Source: Stenogyne calaminthoides (lineage: Eukaryota > Streptophyta > Magnoliopsida > Lamiales > Lamiaceae). From it: 64,000 bases of DNA. Positions 1 through 11,733 of the stretch are shown one piece after another. The position numbers were made by a program, and so were the translations under genes. Under the pieces are notes generated by a model. It made no database searches. It was not told the origin of the DNA and saw only the letters and a list, made by a program, of their open reading frames with translations. The stretch's first letter is position 1, and each line of letters opens with the position of its first letter. The stretch is from positions 17,416,175-17,480,174 of the forward strand of contig JBBCBC010000025.1 in assembly GCA_037126765.1 (NCBI GenBank). The letters are read 5' to 3'.

Positions 1-1729
1 CGGATGACCTTGTGAGGTTCCCCCCTGGAATGTATCCCAATCCAGATTTTATTGTGGCAGATCTCTGGTAACTCTGAATTTTATCTATTACTTTAGAAGC
101 AGTATTCAATAGAGTTAGCTTCTTCTGTGTACTATCCTCACAGTTCTGTAGAGTTTCATGCTTCTTAGAGAGGTCATTGAACTTAGTTCTGATCAGCTGA
201 ATCTCTTAAGTGGATTTCTCTAGCTTTTCAGTTAGGGTCACTATCAACTTCTCTTTCTCTGAGAGTTGTACTTTCAGAACATCCAGTTCATCAGTAGCTC
301 CCATTAATTGAGAAGTGATCTCAGTTTTGCTAGAGTCTTTCCATTTTAGATTTTCAGCCTTCAGTTCCTTATTCTGCTCTTGGGTTTCATTTAGCAGTTC
401 TTGTAAAACAACATAGTCCTTCATTAGATTCTCAAAAGAATCCATCAGGTCAAATTGATTGTTTACAGTTGAACTTGATAACTCTTGTGCTAGTGTAGGA
501 GCAACAACAGAGAAAGAAGAGTTTACCTCCTCAATGGCTATCAGACAAATGTCATCACTTTCACTGTCTGAGAATATTTCATCTGAAGAGCTAGATCCCT
601 CCTCAGAATGTTCTTCTTCTGCAACCACGGCCTTTTTGCTTGAGAACTTCTTATCTCTTTTAGCATGCCTTTCTCTTCTCTCCTTAGCACTCAGGTCAGG
701 ACAATCATACTGGAAGTGACCTTTCTTTTAGCAATTGTAGCATCTGTTGGCATCATCATCCTGATCACTTTCTTCCTTGGACTTGGAGTCCTTCTACGGA
801 TGAAGATCCTTGGTTTTCGTGTCCTTTTCTTTTTCAGTTGGTTTGTCCTCAGGTTTCTTCTGGTACCTGTGATTCCTGTAATAGCTTTTGTATTTTCCAT
901 ATCGACTATTAAGTCTTTCAAACCTCCTTGCCATCAGTGCTAGCTTATCCTCAAGCTCATCCTGACTCTTAGCAAGGGAGTTCTCAGACTCTCTAGTTTT
1001 ACAGGTTTTATCTTTGGCTTTAAAGGCCACATTTTTACCAGATGATGAATCATCTTTGCTGTCAGCCTTTTTAGATTTATTATCAATTACAAACTCATAG
1101 GCCTTCAGCTCAGAGAAGACTTGTTGATATGGCATTGAATTAATGTTTTTGGTGTTTTCAATCACCACTGCATGTATATCCCATTTCTTAGAAAGACCTC
1201 TAAGAATTTTCAATGCAACTTCTCTCTGTGGATATTTCTTTCCAAGTGCATTTAGATCATTCATAATACTAGTGAATCTGACTTCCAATTTGTCAATTGA
1301 TTCACCTTCTTCCATTTCAAAACTATCAAACTTTCCTATTGCAACTGAAAGTTTGTTTTCTTTGATATGATCTGTGCCTTGGCACATTACAGCTAGTGTA
1401 TCCCAAATTTCTTTTGCAGTATTGCAGTGAGAGATCATTCCCATCACACCATCATCAATTGTACTGTATAGTGTGTCTTTAGCAATATAGTCTAGATTGA
1501 CTAACTTTCTCTCCTCAGGAGTCAGTTGGTCATCAGACTTAGGAATTTCTGCTCTAGGATTGTTTCTCTCATTTTTTGTTCCTCTGGGATTCACCACAGT
1601 AAATTGGAATGGTCCTTTAGAGACCATTCTCCACATTCGTTCATGTTTAGAATACAGGTGAGCCTGCATTCTCAGTCTCCATAAATCATAGTTCTTCACT
1701 GAGAACATGGGAAGTTTCTTAGAAGACAT
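1..1729 (-). pseudogene. gag of A1 (broken, continues past left edge)
   Basis: Encodes the nucleocapsid polyprotein that packages element RNA. The ATG at 1727-1729 gives a start MSSKKLPMFSV, then the copia Gag core (DYIAKDTLYSTIDDGV, KEIWDTL, SIDKLEVRF). The first frame is open for 311 codons to 794 and is then lost in a lysine-rich linker. The CCHC zinc knuckle near 710-750 is disrupted: the codon after its second Cys is TAA (CYNC*KKGHF). A later frame (206-628) holds the coiled-coil part with LLNETQEQNKEL and DELDVLKVQLSEKEK, ending at a stop at 206-208, and homology continues to the window edge. A4 keeps the knuckle intact and A3 has deleted it. Confidence 0.88.
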
Positions 1730-1838
1730 TTTTATCCGAGTATTTTAAGAATTCAGCAAAAAAAAAAGATTAGTTCAGATAGACCACAAGTATTTTTAGC
1801 AAATAAAACTTTGGTCAACAAAGCAGGTGGTCAAGTTG

Positions 1839-1857
1839 AACCACTGCTCTGATACCA
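1839..1857 (-). other. Primer binding site of A1 (initiator tRNA-Met type)
   Basis: The minus strand reads TGGTATCAGAGCAGTGGTT two bases inside the LTR. This is the usual initiator-Met primer site of plant copia elements and fixes the orientation of A1 and its LTR edge. Confidence 0.9.
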
Positions 1858-2456
1858 CTTGTTGGTCCCGGTGCAAACGAGTCTTACACGTGTATGGGGG
1901 GGAATACACGTGTTCAGTGTTTTTAAAACTTTTCTTTTACTGAGGTCAGCTTGGGTCAGGTTGTCCTGAAGATTTGGTCCTGAGAAGCACAAATCACTCT
2001 GAGTCAAAGTCTACTGAGACAGTGATCCTGAGCTGCTTTCAGAAACCTCAGATAATCCCAACTGAGTCCTGAGTTTTCAGAGATCCTGAGTTGCTTGGAT
2101 CAGATAACTAACTTACTGAACCCTCAGAAGAGTAAGTTCAGTTTGGTAACTATCTGTTCTAGCTACTCAGATGTGTGGAATGGTTGGCCCTTTAGTTTAT
2201 ACTCGTTTTAAGCTTTGCTAAAAACCTTCCTTTGAATGGAATAGTGATTAGGCTGTGATTCAATTATATGCAACTTCCAGTGGATTGATTCCAACTGAAA
2301 TGTCAGTGAAAATATGCTTTCAGATTTAAGTCAATGCAACAGTTAAGCACAGATAAAGAAAGCAATAAACAACACAACAATTTATAGTGGTTCAGAGACT
2401 CAAGCTCCTACGTCCACTCTCTCTGATCTCTTCAGAGAAATTCACTAATCACTTCC

Positions 2457-2677
2457 TGAGCTTTCTGACTACCTTGCATAGTTTACTTACTCAACTCGGC
2501 CCTGAGCTTTCTGACTACTCCACGTAGTTTACTTACTCAACCCGACCTTGAGCTTTCTGACTACCTCCGTAGTTTACTTACTCAAACACAAACAAGCTTT
2601 CAGTCTACCTCTGTAGCTTACTAACTTCACCTCTAGAGCTTTTTGACGACTCCGCGCAGTTTACTAACTCTTTACAA
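2457..2677 (-). repeat. Tandem repeat block in A1 LTR (units of about 40-49 bp)
   Basis: About five imperfect units. On the plus strand each has a form of GAGCTTTCTGACTAC followed by GTAGTTTACTTACTCA. The same block is in the A3 LTRs (20165-20335 and 32468-32635), so it is a family feature lying between the TATA box and the LTR 3' end. Confidence 0.8.
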
Positions 2678-2972
2678 CTCTTCTCACCAACAATCACACA
2701 CCAACTACCTTCTAAAGGGTTTGGGGTTTCTTGGTTGGTTTCCAACTAGGATGAGATATCCTTTACAATAAAGTACAATGCAATGGCTAAGATATCTCGA
2801 CTAAACTTTAGATGTATCTTATCAAGCTAGGCTTAGTTTAATGAGCTCTCTTCGATTTAAAAGCACTTGGGAAATTCTAAGTTTTTCGAGTTCTTTAACT
2901 TTGCGATAATAAGTTCGAGCTCTTAAGTTGCTTACAAATTTCCCGTAACCTTACAATGTAGAGGGTCACAAG

Positions 2973-2980
2973 TATTTATA
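2973..2980 (-). promoter_or_regulatory. TATA box of A1 LTR
   Basis: TATAAATA on the minus strand, at the same place in the LTR as in A3 (19858-19865 and 32161-32168). It is followed downstream by the conserved run near GTAACCCTC. It probably drives the genomic RNA of the element. Confidence 0.75.
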
Positions 2981-3419
2981 GGCATACACCAAGGTCACTC
3001 TAGAAAACTATCCGTTTGAGGAGATAGCTTCGTGAGTTTCCTCTTATGGTGTGTGAGGAACGGCTATATTTAGGGTTTGAAACTCCCTAACACGTTTTAG
3101 GCAATAGCCTTTCATGTAGTCGGTCTTCACTTTTTGCAGTCTGGAACTTTGTACTTCTGACATTTCAGTGACCTGTCACTGTCAGTGTCAGTATGGTACA
3201 GTGTTGTCTTCCTCTTTATGATTTTTGTCTCCAGTTAAAGGTAGACACCTTCAACGGCTCTTTTGGTTACATTCTCTGAGTTGATATAACCTTAACAACA
3301 CTCTGTCTTAGTTCCTTTTGTCTGCATTTGAATGTCTTGGCAAATATCTATTTTTCTAAGGAATCGCGATCTTCTCAGTATTCCATCCTTCAGATAGATA
3401 TTCTCAGTGCCTCGGAACA

Positions 3420-3780
3420 TTCAGGTTTATACTGAGCATTCAGTACATTACTGAGTCTTCAGTAATTACTGTGCCTTCAGTATTCTTGATCTTCAATTCT
3501 TCAGTCTTCTGTCCTCTGCGTCTTCTGAGTCTTCAGGGTCTTCTGAGTCTTCAGCGTCTTCTGAGTCTTCAGAGTCTTTACAGATATACTGACTAATATA
3601 CTGAGTCTTCATGCTGAGTCTTCAGTTCCTCAGTTTCATACTGAGTCTTCAGTATCTCAGTTTCGTACTGAGTCTTCAGATTCTCAGTTTCTTACTGAGT
3701 CTTCAGAAACTGAAGTTTCATTATACTTTAGTTTCATACTGAAACTTCAGTTTCTTCAGAAACATACCGAGTTCTTCAGA
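3420..3780 (-). repeat. CTGAG/TCAGT-saturated low-complexity block in A1 LTR
   Basis: Upstream (U3) part of the LTR made mostly of variants of GAGTCTTCAG, CTGAGTCTTCAGT and TTTCATACTGA. It corresponds to the GAAGACTCAG/GAAGACACTG array of the A3 5' LTR (19225-19395). No protein is implied: the acidic repeat ORF it gives in A3 is a by-product of the repeat. Confidence 0.7.
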
Positions 3781-3955
3781 ATCTTCAGATCCTAACCTGA
3801 TCTATATCTGCTAACTATACATTTTGCAGATATCATCCTGAATACTATAAAACTGAATCCTGACTCAACTATCAAGATTATCCTGAACATGTCATACTCA
3901 GGGGTTTTGGGATCTAATCAAAATCATATATCTTTATTAAATTCATCTCCCAACA

Positions 3956-4395
3956 TTACTGATGTTTTGTACTCTGATATGAACAAAGAATATTTTTGTT
4001 TATGATTTTATTGTTTAGGGATTACTTCCGTACTGCGGAGTAATGCTCTGTAGAGGGGTCACCTTTTTCCCTTAACTAAGGGTTTTTGCCCTAAGGAGGG
4101 TTTTACCTTAGCAAGGTTTTTGGTGCCGCGGCCTCTGGACCGATCTGTGGTCTTATGGTTTTAGGTTTTTTCTTTTTTTCTTTTTATGGATTAGTCATTT
4201 GCCTATTTAAACTGTTTTGAGATGTTGGCTGATGCATGTTCATTTTTTTTTTTGAGATTTTAATATGATTCATGTGATCGAACTATGTGATAAATTTTAT
4301 GTTTAATCTGGATATTAACACAAAAATGTAAGTTTACTTTTAGTTCAGCATGTCTTTTCCTTTTACCCACTATTTAGCATTCTTAAGTTAATAAA
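3956..4395 (+). other. Leader of copia D, no gene
   Basis: About 440 bp between the A1 LTR and the Gag start. It holds T-rich runs and a short GGGTTTT/AAGGG-rich stretch at 4070-4130. I see no ORF, RNA gene or LTR edge in it. Its position suggests the untranslated leader of D. Confidence 0.5.
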
Positions 4396-4985
4396 ATGAA
4401 ATTAGGAAACTATATTGATTGGAATAGTAAATTATCAATTGTCCTAACTGCACAACAACACAAGTGGGTTCTTGATGTACCAAAACCTGAAAAGCCTACT
4501 GATGACTCAAGCAAAACGGATAAGAAACAGTATAATGACTGGGAGCGTTCCAATGAAAGGGCTAAATACACAAGAACATTGGAACTGCTGCAGAAATTAT
4601 GCAAAATCTTAAAGAGATGTTTAAACATCAGAACCATACGGCTAGGCAGATCACCATGCGAGATATGTTGTCGCAGAAAATGGTGGAGGGAACGCCCGTA
4701 AGGGAGCACGTTCCCCATATGGCTCACCTTAACAAGCTTGAGGTTTTTAACGTAAAAATCAAGCCTTGGTGGCAACCGGACCTTCCACTTCTTCTAAACC
4801 AAATGGAGGTAAGAAGAAGAAGAGGGCAAAAGACCAAAACCAAGTTAACTCAAGCGTTGCCAAGGGCAAAGAGAAGGTGAACCAAAATGGGGGTGTCAAG
4901 AAGACTGCTAAGGGAAGTGTTTCAAATGCGGTATGAAAGGACATCGAAGGTCATCCTGTACTAAGCTTAAAAAGGCTGGTACATA
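4396..4985 (+). pseudogene. gag of copia D (broken)
   Basis: Retrotransposon nucleocapsid gene. The ATG at 4396 opens a 101-codon frame with YIDWNSKLSIVLTAQQHKWV, typical of plant copia Gag. A frameshift near 4600 moves the reading to a second frame with LKEMFKHQN, MVEGTPVREHV and HLNKLEVF. A lysine-rich stretch follows and then a zinc knuckle CFKCGMKGHRRSSC at 4918-4959, which fits C-X2-C-X4-H-X4-C exactly. At least two frameshifts and several stops separate these parts, so no full Gag can be made. Confidence 0.82.
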
Positions 4986-5035
4986 AGGTAATACTCCCAC
5001 ACTAGTTATTGAAACTTGTTTAGCGACACATGCTT

Positions 5036-6694
5036 CCCATTCGTGGGAAATGGATGCAAGAACCACTAATCATATTTGTTTCAATATTTCAAGGATTCTA
5101 GATAATTCGGCAATTAAGTGGGAGTGAGATCACTATCACCGTGGGCTAGGCTATGAAAGTAGCGGTTATTGCAGTGGGAGAAGTGCACCTATATTTTAGT
5201 GATAGAATTTTAGTTTTAAGAGACGTTCTTTATGTTCCTAGTTTTAGAAAGAATTCACTTTTAGTTTCTAATATTCTTTTTATGGATACTTAGTTTCTTT
5301 TAATAAGAATGTCATCATTTCTTGAAATGATGAGTGTATTTGTTATGGAACATTGATGAATAATCTCTATACTATTAAAAGTGCACACCACACACAAAAT
5401 GCATCTTATAACACATCGACTATTTAAGTAAAAGAAAGCGTTCTTCAAACATGAACGAAACACTTCTATGGCGTCTAAGACTAGGTCATATTAATATAAA
5501 AAGGATTCAGAGGTTGGTACAAGACGGATGATTGGAGTCTATCCGGGTTGAACCGTTTCCAACTTGTGAATCTTGTTTAGAGGGTAAAATGACCAAAAGG
5601 GCATTTGGAGCCAAGGGAATAGAGCCACTGAAGTGTTAGAGATCGTTCATACTGACGTATGTGGTCCGATGTCAATCAAAGCAAGAGGAGGTTATGAGTA
5701 TTTTGTTACGTTTATCGATGATTACTTAAGATATGGATACATTTTCCTCATGAAGTATAAGTTCGAGACCTTTGATAAGTTCAAAGCATTTAAGGCTGGA
5801 GCAGAAAAATATAGGGAAAAGAGTATCAAATTTCTACTGTCTGATTGTGGAGGCGAATACCTCAGCGATGATTTTCTGAACTACTTATCAGACGAAGCGA
5901 TTGTATACCAGTTAGCTGCTCCCTGAACCCCTCAATAAAATGGGGTAGTAGAACGAAGAAACAGAACTCTTTTAGAAATGGTCAGATCAATGATATGTTA
6001 TTCGGATCTTCCCAAGTCGTTTTGGGGGCATGCCTTGGAAACAACAACTTACATTCTAAACATGGTACCATCTAAGTCGGTTCTTAAAACCCCAAAGGAA
6101 CTGTGGACCGGGCGCCAGCCCAGTCTAACACACATGAGAATTTGCGATTGTCCGGCTTACGTGTTGGACAAGGAAGCCAATAAGTTGGACCCACGTTCGA
6201 AATTAAAGTTGTTTATATGGTATCCTGAGGGAGCGAAATGGTGTATGTTTTATGGTCCCAACGATCAAAGAGTTATAATAAGTATACACTTTAGATTTTT
6301 GGAAGAAGACTAAATGAACAATAGAAAGCCAAACATTGAGATTACCTTAAATGAATTAAGAGGACCGACTCCAACACCAACTGTACAAGTCGATATACCA
6401 AGTGTCACACCTACACAACCGGAACCTCGTCACAGTGGGAGGGTTGTTAGACAACCCGAGTGATTCTTAGGGATAGGAGAGCCTTTGGACTTGATCTCAG
6501 GAGAAGAATCAGACCCATAGTCTTACAACGAGGTGATCCAAGACATGGATGTAGATTCTTGGCAAATAGCGATGCAAGCCAAGATGGGTTCTATGGATCA
6601 TAATCAAGTGTGGGAGCTAATCGAACCACCCAGTGGGGTAAAATCCATTGGATGCAAGTGGGTTTACAAGAGAAAAAGTGGACGAGGACGGGAA
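5036..6694 (+). pseudogene. pol of copia D: protease, integrase, start of RT (broken)
   Basis: The protease remnant near 5045-5090 reads WEMDARTTNHIC where active copia enzymes have a DSG-type site, so the motif is damaged. Integrase follows: a pre-integrase zinc segment with WRLRLGHI and CESCLEGK near 5460-5590, and an open frame (5633-5926) with the first catalytic Asp in HTDVCGPM and the second in LSDCGGEY. The Glu region is near 5945 (GVVERRNRTL). A further open frame at 5978-6313 carries the integrase C-terminal part. After a proline-rich linker, RT starts at 6533 (MGSMDHNQVWEL, CKWVYKRK) and is cut at 6694 by the B1 LTR. Confidence 0.82.
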
Positions 6695-7602
6695 TGTTGG
6701 GGAATAAGGTGCCCGGATATATTCGGGATGAATATTTAAATACAAATTTAATTCTAACAATTATTACTAGCATGAATTAATCCTATATTAATTCAAATAA
6801 TAATTCAACAATAAATCATGCATATAAACAAGCCACATAAATCCTACGCATGTGGAATTGCTAGGAGTTTACGTGAACTAACCTCTTGGAGTGACAACCG
6901 TTGAGAAGATGGATACCCGTTCACACGAAGAAACCCAAAGAGTCTTCTCAAGTATTCCCTCGTCCTTGTTTAATAATCTGGTGGTAGGATGCTCACGAAC
7001 AATTAACAAAGGAAAAATAAAATTATGTTGCACCACCTTTGTGGATTTCTAAGTTTTTCAACACATGGAATTGCACTGGGGATGAAAAATTCATCCCCTA
7101 TTTATAATGAAGGGGGGAACAAAAATTTAGGGCTTTTGGGCTCTTAGGAAATTTCCTTGCTTCTTCTCCAAAAAACAATCTTGAATATATCCAATATATT
7201 CTATTTCCCAAAATATCTCCCAATAAAATCTTCTCCTCCCTTTTGCACTATAATTTTCAAAAATATCAATTAAATAGGGAAGAAATAGGATATTTGACTT
7301 TTCTTGAATTTATGGGATAATCTTGTATTCCAAGAATACATATTCCATAAAATCTTTCCAAGAAAATCAAGAAAATCTTTTCTCTTTCTTCCTTTAATTA
7401 TTTTCAAAATTAATGGAAAAAATTAGGCAAAAATAATTTATTTTATTTTAATCACTTTTTTCAGTTATTGGACTTTATCTTTGGGCTACTTGAGGGACCT
7501 TTAGGAGAATTAAGATTGGACCTTCCAATGGACCTTTAATTATCAATATTGAGCCACAATATTATTCAAGCCCATAAATATTAATTAATCCCACTACATA
7601 AT
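6695..7602 (-). repeat. B-family 3' LTR, left segment
   Basis: Starts TGTTGGGGAATAAGG on the plus strand and matches the uninterrupted solo LTR at 16213-18049. It ends with ATAAT, the left copy of the A2 target duplication (7598-7602). There is no coding capacity in it. Confidence 0.88.
7099..7106 (-). promoter_or_regulatory. TATA box of B-family LTR
   Basis: TATAAATA on the minus strand, at the same LTR position as 16605-16612 in the solo copy. It confirms that the LTR is transcribed leftward, in line with the minus-strand pol of B1. Confidence 0.6.
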
Positions 7603-8258
7603 TGTTGGGAGATGAATTTAATAAAGAAGATTTTGAATAGATCCCAAAACCCCTGAGTATGACATGTTCAGGATAATCTTGATAGTTGAGTTAGGATTCA
7701 GTTTTAGAGTATTCAGGATGTTATCTGCACAATGTATAGTCCGCAGATATAGATCGGGATAGATTCGAAGATCAAGAAGTTTCGAAGAAAGTTCTGAAGT
7801 TTCAAGATGAAACTAAAGTTTCAAGTTTCAAAGATCAAACCGAGAAATCAAGACTTCGATGTGAAATCGAGATATCAAGACACAAGCAGAAATCGAGATA
7901 TCAAGACTCGAAAGATGAAATCGAGATATCAAGACTTCGTGAAGGCGAGATATCTGAGAAATCGAGAAATGGAGAACTGGAGAATCGGTGAAATCGAAAC
8001 TCAAGACTCAAAGATGAAGACTCAAGATATCGCCAAGATATCCTGAAAACTCGGGGATCGGTTGGGATTATCTCGAGGTATCTCAATTTCCAGATCAACA
8101 TCTCAAGTAGACTTTGACTTAGGGTGATTTGTGCTTCTCAGGACCAAATCATCGTGACAACGTGACAAGTGACCTCAAGAAAGAAAAAGTTTTAAGATCA
8201 TCGAACACGCGTGTATTCCCCCATACACGTGTAAGACTCGTTTGCACTGGGACCAACA
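7603..8258 (+). repeat. 5' LTR of A2 (shortened)
   Basis: Begins TGTTGGGAGATGAATTT and ends GGGACCAACA. Compared with A3 it jumps from the U3 repeat array straight to the terminal third, losing the TATA box and the tandem repeat block. Short GAAATCGAGATATCAAGAC units repeat at 7855-7950. Many CTGA/TCAG words of the family are changed to TCGA or CAAG here. Confidence 0.9.
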
Positions 8259-8260
8259 AG

Positions 8261-8279
8261 TGGTATCAGAGCAGTGGTT
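8261..8279 (+). other. Primer binding site of A2
   Basis: TGGTATCAGAGCAGTGGTT, two bases after the 5' LTR, identical to the A1 site. An intact primer site fits a once-mobile element. Confidence 0.92.
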
Positions 8280-8382
8280 CAACTTGACCATCCGCTTTGT
8301 TAACCATAGTCTTATTTGCTAAAATACTTGTGGTCTATCTGAACAGATCTTATTTGCTGATATCTTAAAAGACTCAGATATA

Positions 8383-8955
8383 ATGTCTTCTAAGAAACTT
8401 CCCATGTTCTCAGTAGAGAACTATGATTTATGGGGACTGAGAATGCAGGCTCATCTGTATTCTAAACATGAGCGTATGTGGAGAGTGGTCTCTGAAGGGC
8501 CATTCCAATTTCTTGTGGTGAATCCCGGAGAGAATGAAAATGAGAGAAATGATCCGGGGATGAAATTTTAAGTCTCGATGACCAACTTACTCTCGAGGAG
8601 AGGAAGTTAGTCAATTTAGACTATATTGCCAAAGACACACTATACAAAGACAATTGATGATGGTGTGATGGGAATGATTTCTCATTGTATCTTGCAAAAG
8701 AAATTTGGGATACACTTTGAATGTGTGCGATGTGCATTGAGATCATATCAAGGAGAACAAACTTTTAGGTTGCCATTGGAAAGTTTGATAGTTTTGAAAT
8801 GGAAGATGGTGAATCTATAGACAAATTGGAAGTCGATTCACTAGTATTATGAATGATCTGAATGCACTTGGAAAGAGATATCCACAAAGAGAAGTTGCAT
8901 TGAAAATTCTTAGAGGTCTTTCTAAGAAATGGGATATTCATGTAGTGGTGATTTC
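8383..8955 (+). pseudogene. gag 5' part of A2 (broken)
   Basis: The ATG at 8383 gives MSSKKLPMFSVENYDLW and the Gag N-terminal core, open for 62 codons. Frameshifts and stops then break it, but homology to A3 gag continues (DDGVMGMISH, LGKRYPQREVALKILRGL). It ends at about 8955 in the words for KKWDIH, where the sequence switches abruptly to an inverted later part of gag. No complete Gag can be produced. Confidence 0.85.
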
Positions 8956-9563
8956 CCCCTTCGCCCGCTCATCTCTTCATCTTCTCGAGAGAGGTCATTA
9001 AACTTAGTTTTGATTAAATTTGAATTTCCTCGGTGGATTTCTCTAGTTTTTCCATTTAGGGTCACTATCAACTTCTCTTTTCTCGAGAGTTGTACTTTCT
9101 AACATCTAGTTCATCAAGATAGTTCCCATTAATTGAGAAGTGATCTCAACATTACTAGAGTCTTTCCACTTAAGATTTTGACCTTCTTCTTTGTTCGCTC
9201 TTGAGTTTCATTTAGCATTCTTGTAAAAAGCGGCATAGTCCTTCATCGGACTCTCAAAAGAAACCATCGAGTCAAATTATTTCTGATTGAACTTGACAAC
9301 TCTTGTGCTAGTGTAGGCAACAACAGAGAAAAGAAGAATTTACCTCCTCGCACGGCCATTAGACGAGAGATCATCACTTTTTCGTGAAAACATTTCTTCA
9401 ATTTTGGAACCTTCCTCGAATGTTCTTCTTACGCAACCATGGCTTTCTTCTATTTGGAGAACTTCTTGTCTCTTTTTAGCTTGCCTTTCTCTTCTCTCCT
9501 TAGCACTTAGGTCCGAACAATCATCTTTGGAAGTTACCTTTCTTTTGGCGAGTTATAGCATCA
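8956..9563 (-). pseudogene. Inverted internal gag block in A2
   Basis: About 600 bp of the later half of gag in reverse orientation relative to A2. The plus strand matches 165-740 of the window, where A1 gag is on the minus strand, covering the coiled-coil and acidic parts up to the zinc-knuckle neighbourhood. Compared with A1 it has many small changes clustered at CTGA/TCAG words. The right junction passes straight into the envelope-like region, so the whole pol gene is missing between the two. Confidence 0.82.
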
Positions 9564-11690
9564 ATTACGAAACTCAAGGCGAGTGGCGAAAGCAAGGGGG
9601 AACGGTTCATTCTAGAAGCCTACCTGAGCTTAGCTCATTCACGACCTCCAAGACATCTTCTTGATTGAGGTCAACGATCTATATCCTCAACCGGACCTTG
9701 CACGAAATGCTCAACATCTCAACCCGGTTCGGAGGTGAAGGCGGTGGAATGAGGAAATGGTCGTCTTCTTGAATTCTCGAGGATTCGGGAAAACCAGCTT
9801 CGGGATGAAAATTTCGACTTTGATGAAAATATTTGGTTAAGAAGAAAGTTCTTTGAGAGGAAGGATCTTTGAAGTTGGTGCCCTGAGCTCCAAAGACAAA
9901 TCTCATGATGGGGACCAACAAGGGGATGATAAGAGTCAATCTCGTAAGGAAAGACAAAGATCTTGATCTTTGAAGAAACATTGTCAAACATCCTCGAAGT
10001 TAGCCTTCAGGTAACTTTTGGCACTACTAAAAATTATGTCAAGATTACTGAAGTACCTATCTTAAATTCTGTAATGTCTGATATGCAAACTGAGGCTCGG
10101 TGGACTTCGGGGTGATCTTTGAAGCTTCGGGTTGATTTCGAGACTCGAAATTTGAACAACCATTTCGAAAAAAAAAGCAGATCCAGATCTCATATGCTCC
10201 GGAGATTGATCTCACCCAATAATGGAGAAACTGGAGAAGGTTGAGCCAATCTTGAACAAAGTTGCTCAGATTGAGGAGGTATTGGTCAACCAAGATCAGA
10301 AGTTGGAAAGTATGAGTTCTTCTTCAGACCTGTTGCAACTTCAGAACACTCTGACTGAGAAAATGGAAGGGGTCAAAGCTGAGATAAGTGCAAAGCTGAA
10401 GCAGAAGCATCAGGAAAGAACTGAATTTCTTGAAGCAAAATTGGTGGAGAAGAATGAGATGCTGGTGAAGAATGTTGTTGAGGAGATGTGCTCAATGCTC
10501 ATGGCCAAAATGAGCCGGACATGTTCAAGGAAGCCCTGTCTCTCTCCACCAATTTGCTCATATGTCCGAAGAGTTCTCCGCATGAAAAGAACCACCTAAG
10601 AAGGCTCGAAGAGGAGCAAGATCAATTGGCAAGAGAAGTGTGTTGTGTCAGCAAAGAGCAGTATCATATGGACACAGACTCTTTAGACTTCTGCCCAAGT
10701 ATGGCTCCAAGAAGGGGGAAAGACCCGGAGCTGAACTGAGAAAGTTATTGGAACATACTTTGGCAAGAAAGGCTGGCAAAGATGCGAGAAAAAAAAAATC
10801 ATTCTTTGAAGCCATGCAAGAAGTCGAGGCTTTGAAAAAGCTAAAAATTCAAGATGGTGGAGAAGCGATCTACACTCGGGTTTGAAGAAACAATGCAAGA
10901 AAAAGAGAATTGCGAGTGATAGAAGAAGAGTTGGGACAAAGTTGGGAATTTGAATTGCCCACTAAAAGAAAGGTTGTGGCTTTTGTTGAGCCTGAGGGCA
11001 AAAGAGCAAAGGCTTCTAAGCCAACTCAAAGGAAGTTGATTCTGGATATTGAAGAATTTGAGGTTGAGCCTCAAAAGAAAGTCTTCAATACAAGAAGTGC
11101 TCTGAAAACACTCAAGTTGAGCAAGCTAAGAAAAGCTAACATACATTTACGATGTAACCATGATCGAAAAGAAGATGGAAGAAGAAAGAAGAGAAGAAGT
11201 GGTTTCAAAGAAGTTCACAAGCAAGAGGAGAGGGAATACTAAAGCACATAAATGGCCGCATGTTGACAAGTGGATGCCAATCCAGTTCAACGATGCGTGG
11301 GAAGAGATCAAGAGAACATTTTGGTTCTACTATGATGTGCTAAGAGAATGGAGAGGGGAGAGCTCTCGATTCTAATGAGGCTTTTCATAGACTATCTCGA
11401 CCTTTTATCCGAAGTATCTTCAAATTTTGGATCAATCTTGCGGATGAAGGAAAGGTTCGAGATAACAGCCCCCTGGTCCATACTGCGTACCCTCCTCCTA
11501 AGGGTGGAGAATGGCAGTGAATGAAAAAAAACCATTTCTCAGGAGTTTGCTCAGTACGCCATTCAGTTGGGCATGACAGGGAACAATCTTGATATCATCC
11601 AAGAGAGAGATGCGCTGAAGAGAAGATATTATGGAATGTTCAACCTTGAAGTGCCTGCTGATGAGGTGGAAGAACAGAACTGAAGAGCCT
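9564..11690 (+). pseudogene. Envelope-like ORF region of A2 (broken)
   Basis: Homologous to the accessory ORF of A3 (28830-30861). It starts in a segment matching KGERFILDMY of A3, here reading SKGERFILEAY. Then come a coiled-coil frame at 10222-10599 (KVAQIEEVL, KLESMSSSS, LEAKLVEKNEMLV) and basic linkers at 10640-11242. A C-terminal domain lies near 11245-11660 (WPHVDKWMPIQFNDAWEEIK, FWFYYDVLREW). It is split over several frames. I see no signal peptide or transmembrane segment, so 'envelope-like' describes position only. Confidence 0.75.
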
Positions 11691-11733
11691 GAGCTGAAGA
11701 GCAAAAGAAGACTGAAGATCAAGACTCAGAAGA

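Larger units (their letters stand above)
1..3955 (-). mobile_element. Sirevirus-like Ty1/copia element A1 (5' part, truncated by window edge)
   Basis: A minus-strand copia element whose 5' LTR lies at the right and whose gag runs leftward off the window. The LTR ends are TGTTGGGAG...CCAACA, the initiator-Met primer site follows two bases after the LTR, and the Gag protein is nearly the same as in A3 and A4. Assignment to the Sirevirus group rests on family identity with A3, where the downstream envelope-like ORF is visible. The flank to the right (from 3956) is copia D, so A1 probably inserted in D. The left target duplication is outside the window; the right copy would be TTACT at 3956-3960. 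Confidence 0.9.
1860..3955 (-). repeat. 5' LTR of A1
   Basis: About 2.1 kb, beginning TGTTGGGAGATGAATTT on the minus strand (3955 leftward) and ending GGGACCAACA at 1860. It matches both A3 LTRs over its length. It contains a TATA box, a tandem repeat block (2457-2677) and a block saturated with CTGAG/TCAGT words (about 3420-3900). It is free of the CTGA-loss patches seen in A2 and parts of A3. Confidence 0.93.
3956..6694 (+). mobile_element. Ty1/copia remnant D (gag to start of RT, plus strand)
   Basis: Contains, in copia order, a leader, Gag with zinc knuckle, protease remnant, integrase and the first part of reverse transcriptase. It stops at 6694, exactly where the LTR of B1 starts (TGTTGGGG). 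The stretch 6430-6660 is closely similar to the reverse complement of 15450-15690, so D and B1 are the same family. B1 appears to have inserted into D; the target copy at the left would be GGGAA (6690-6694). No LTR of D itself is in the window. Confidence 0.82.
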
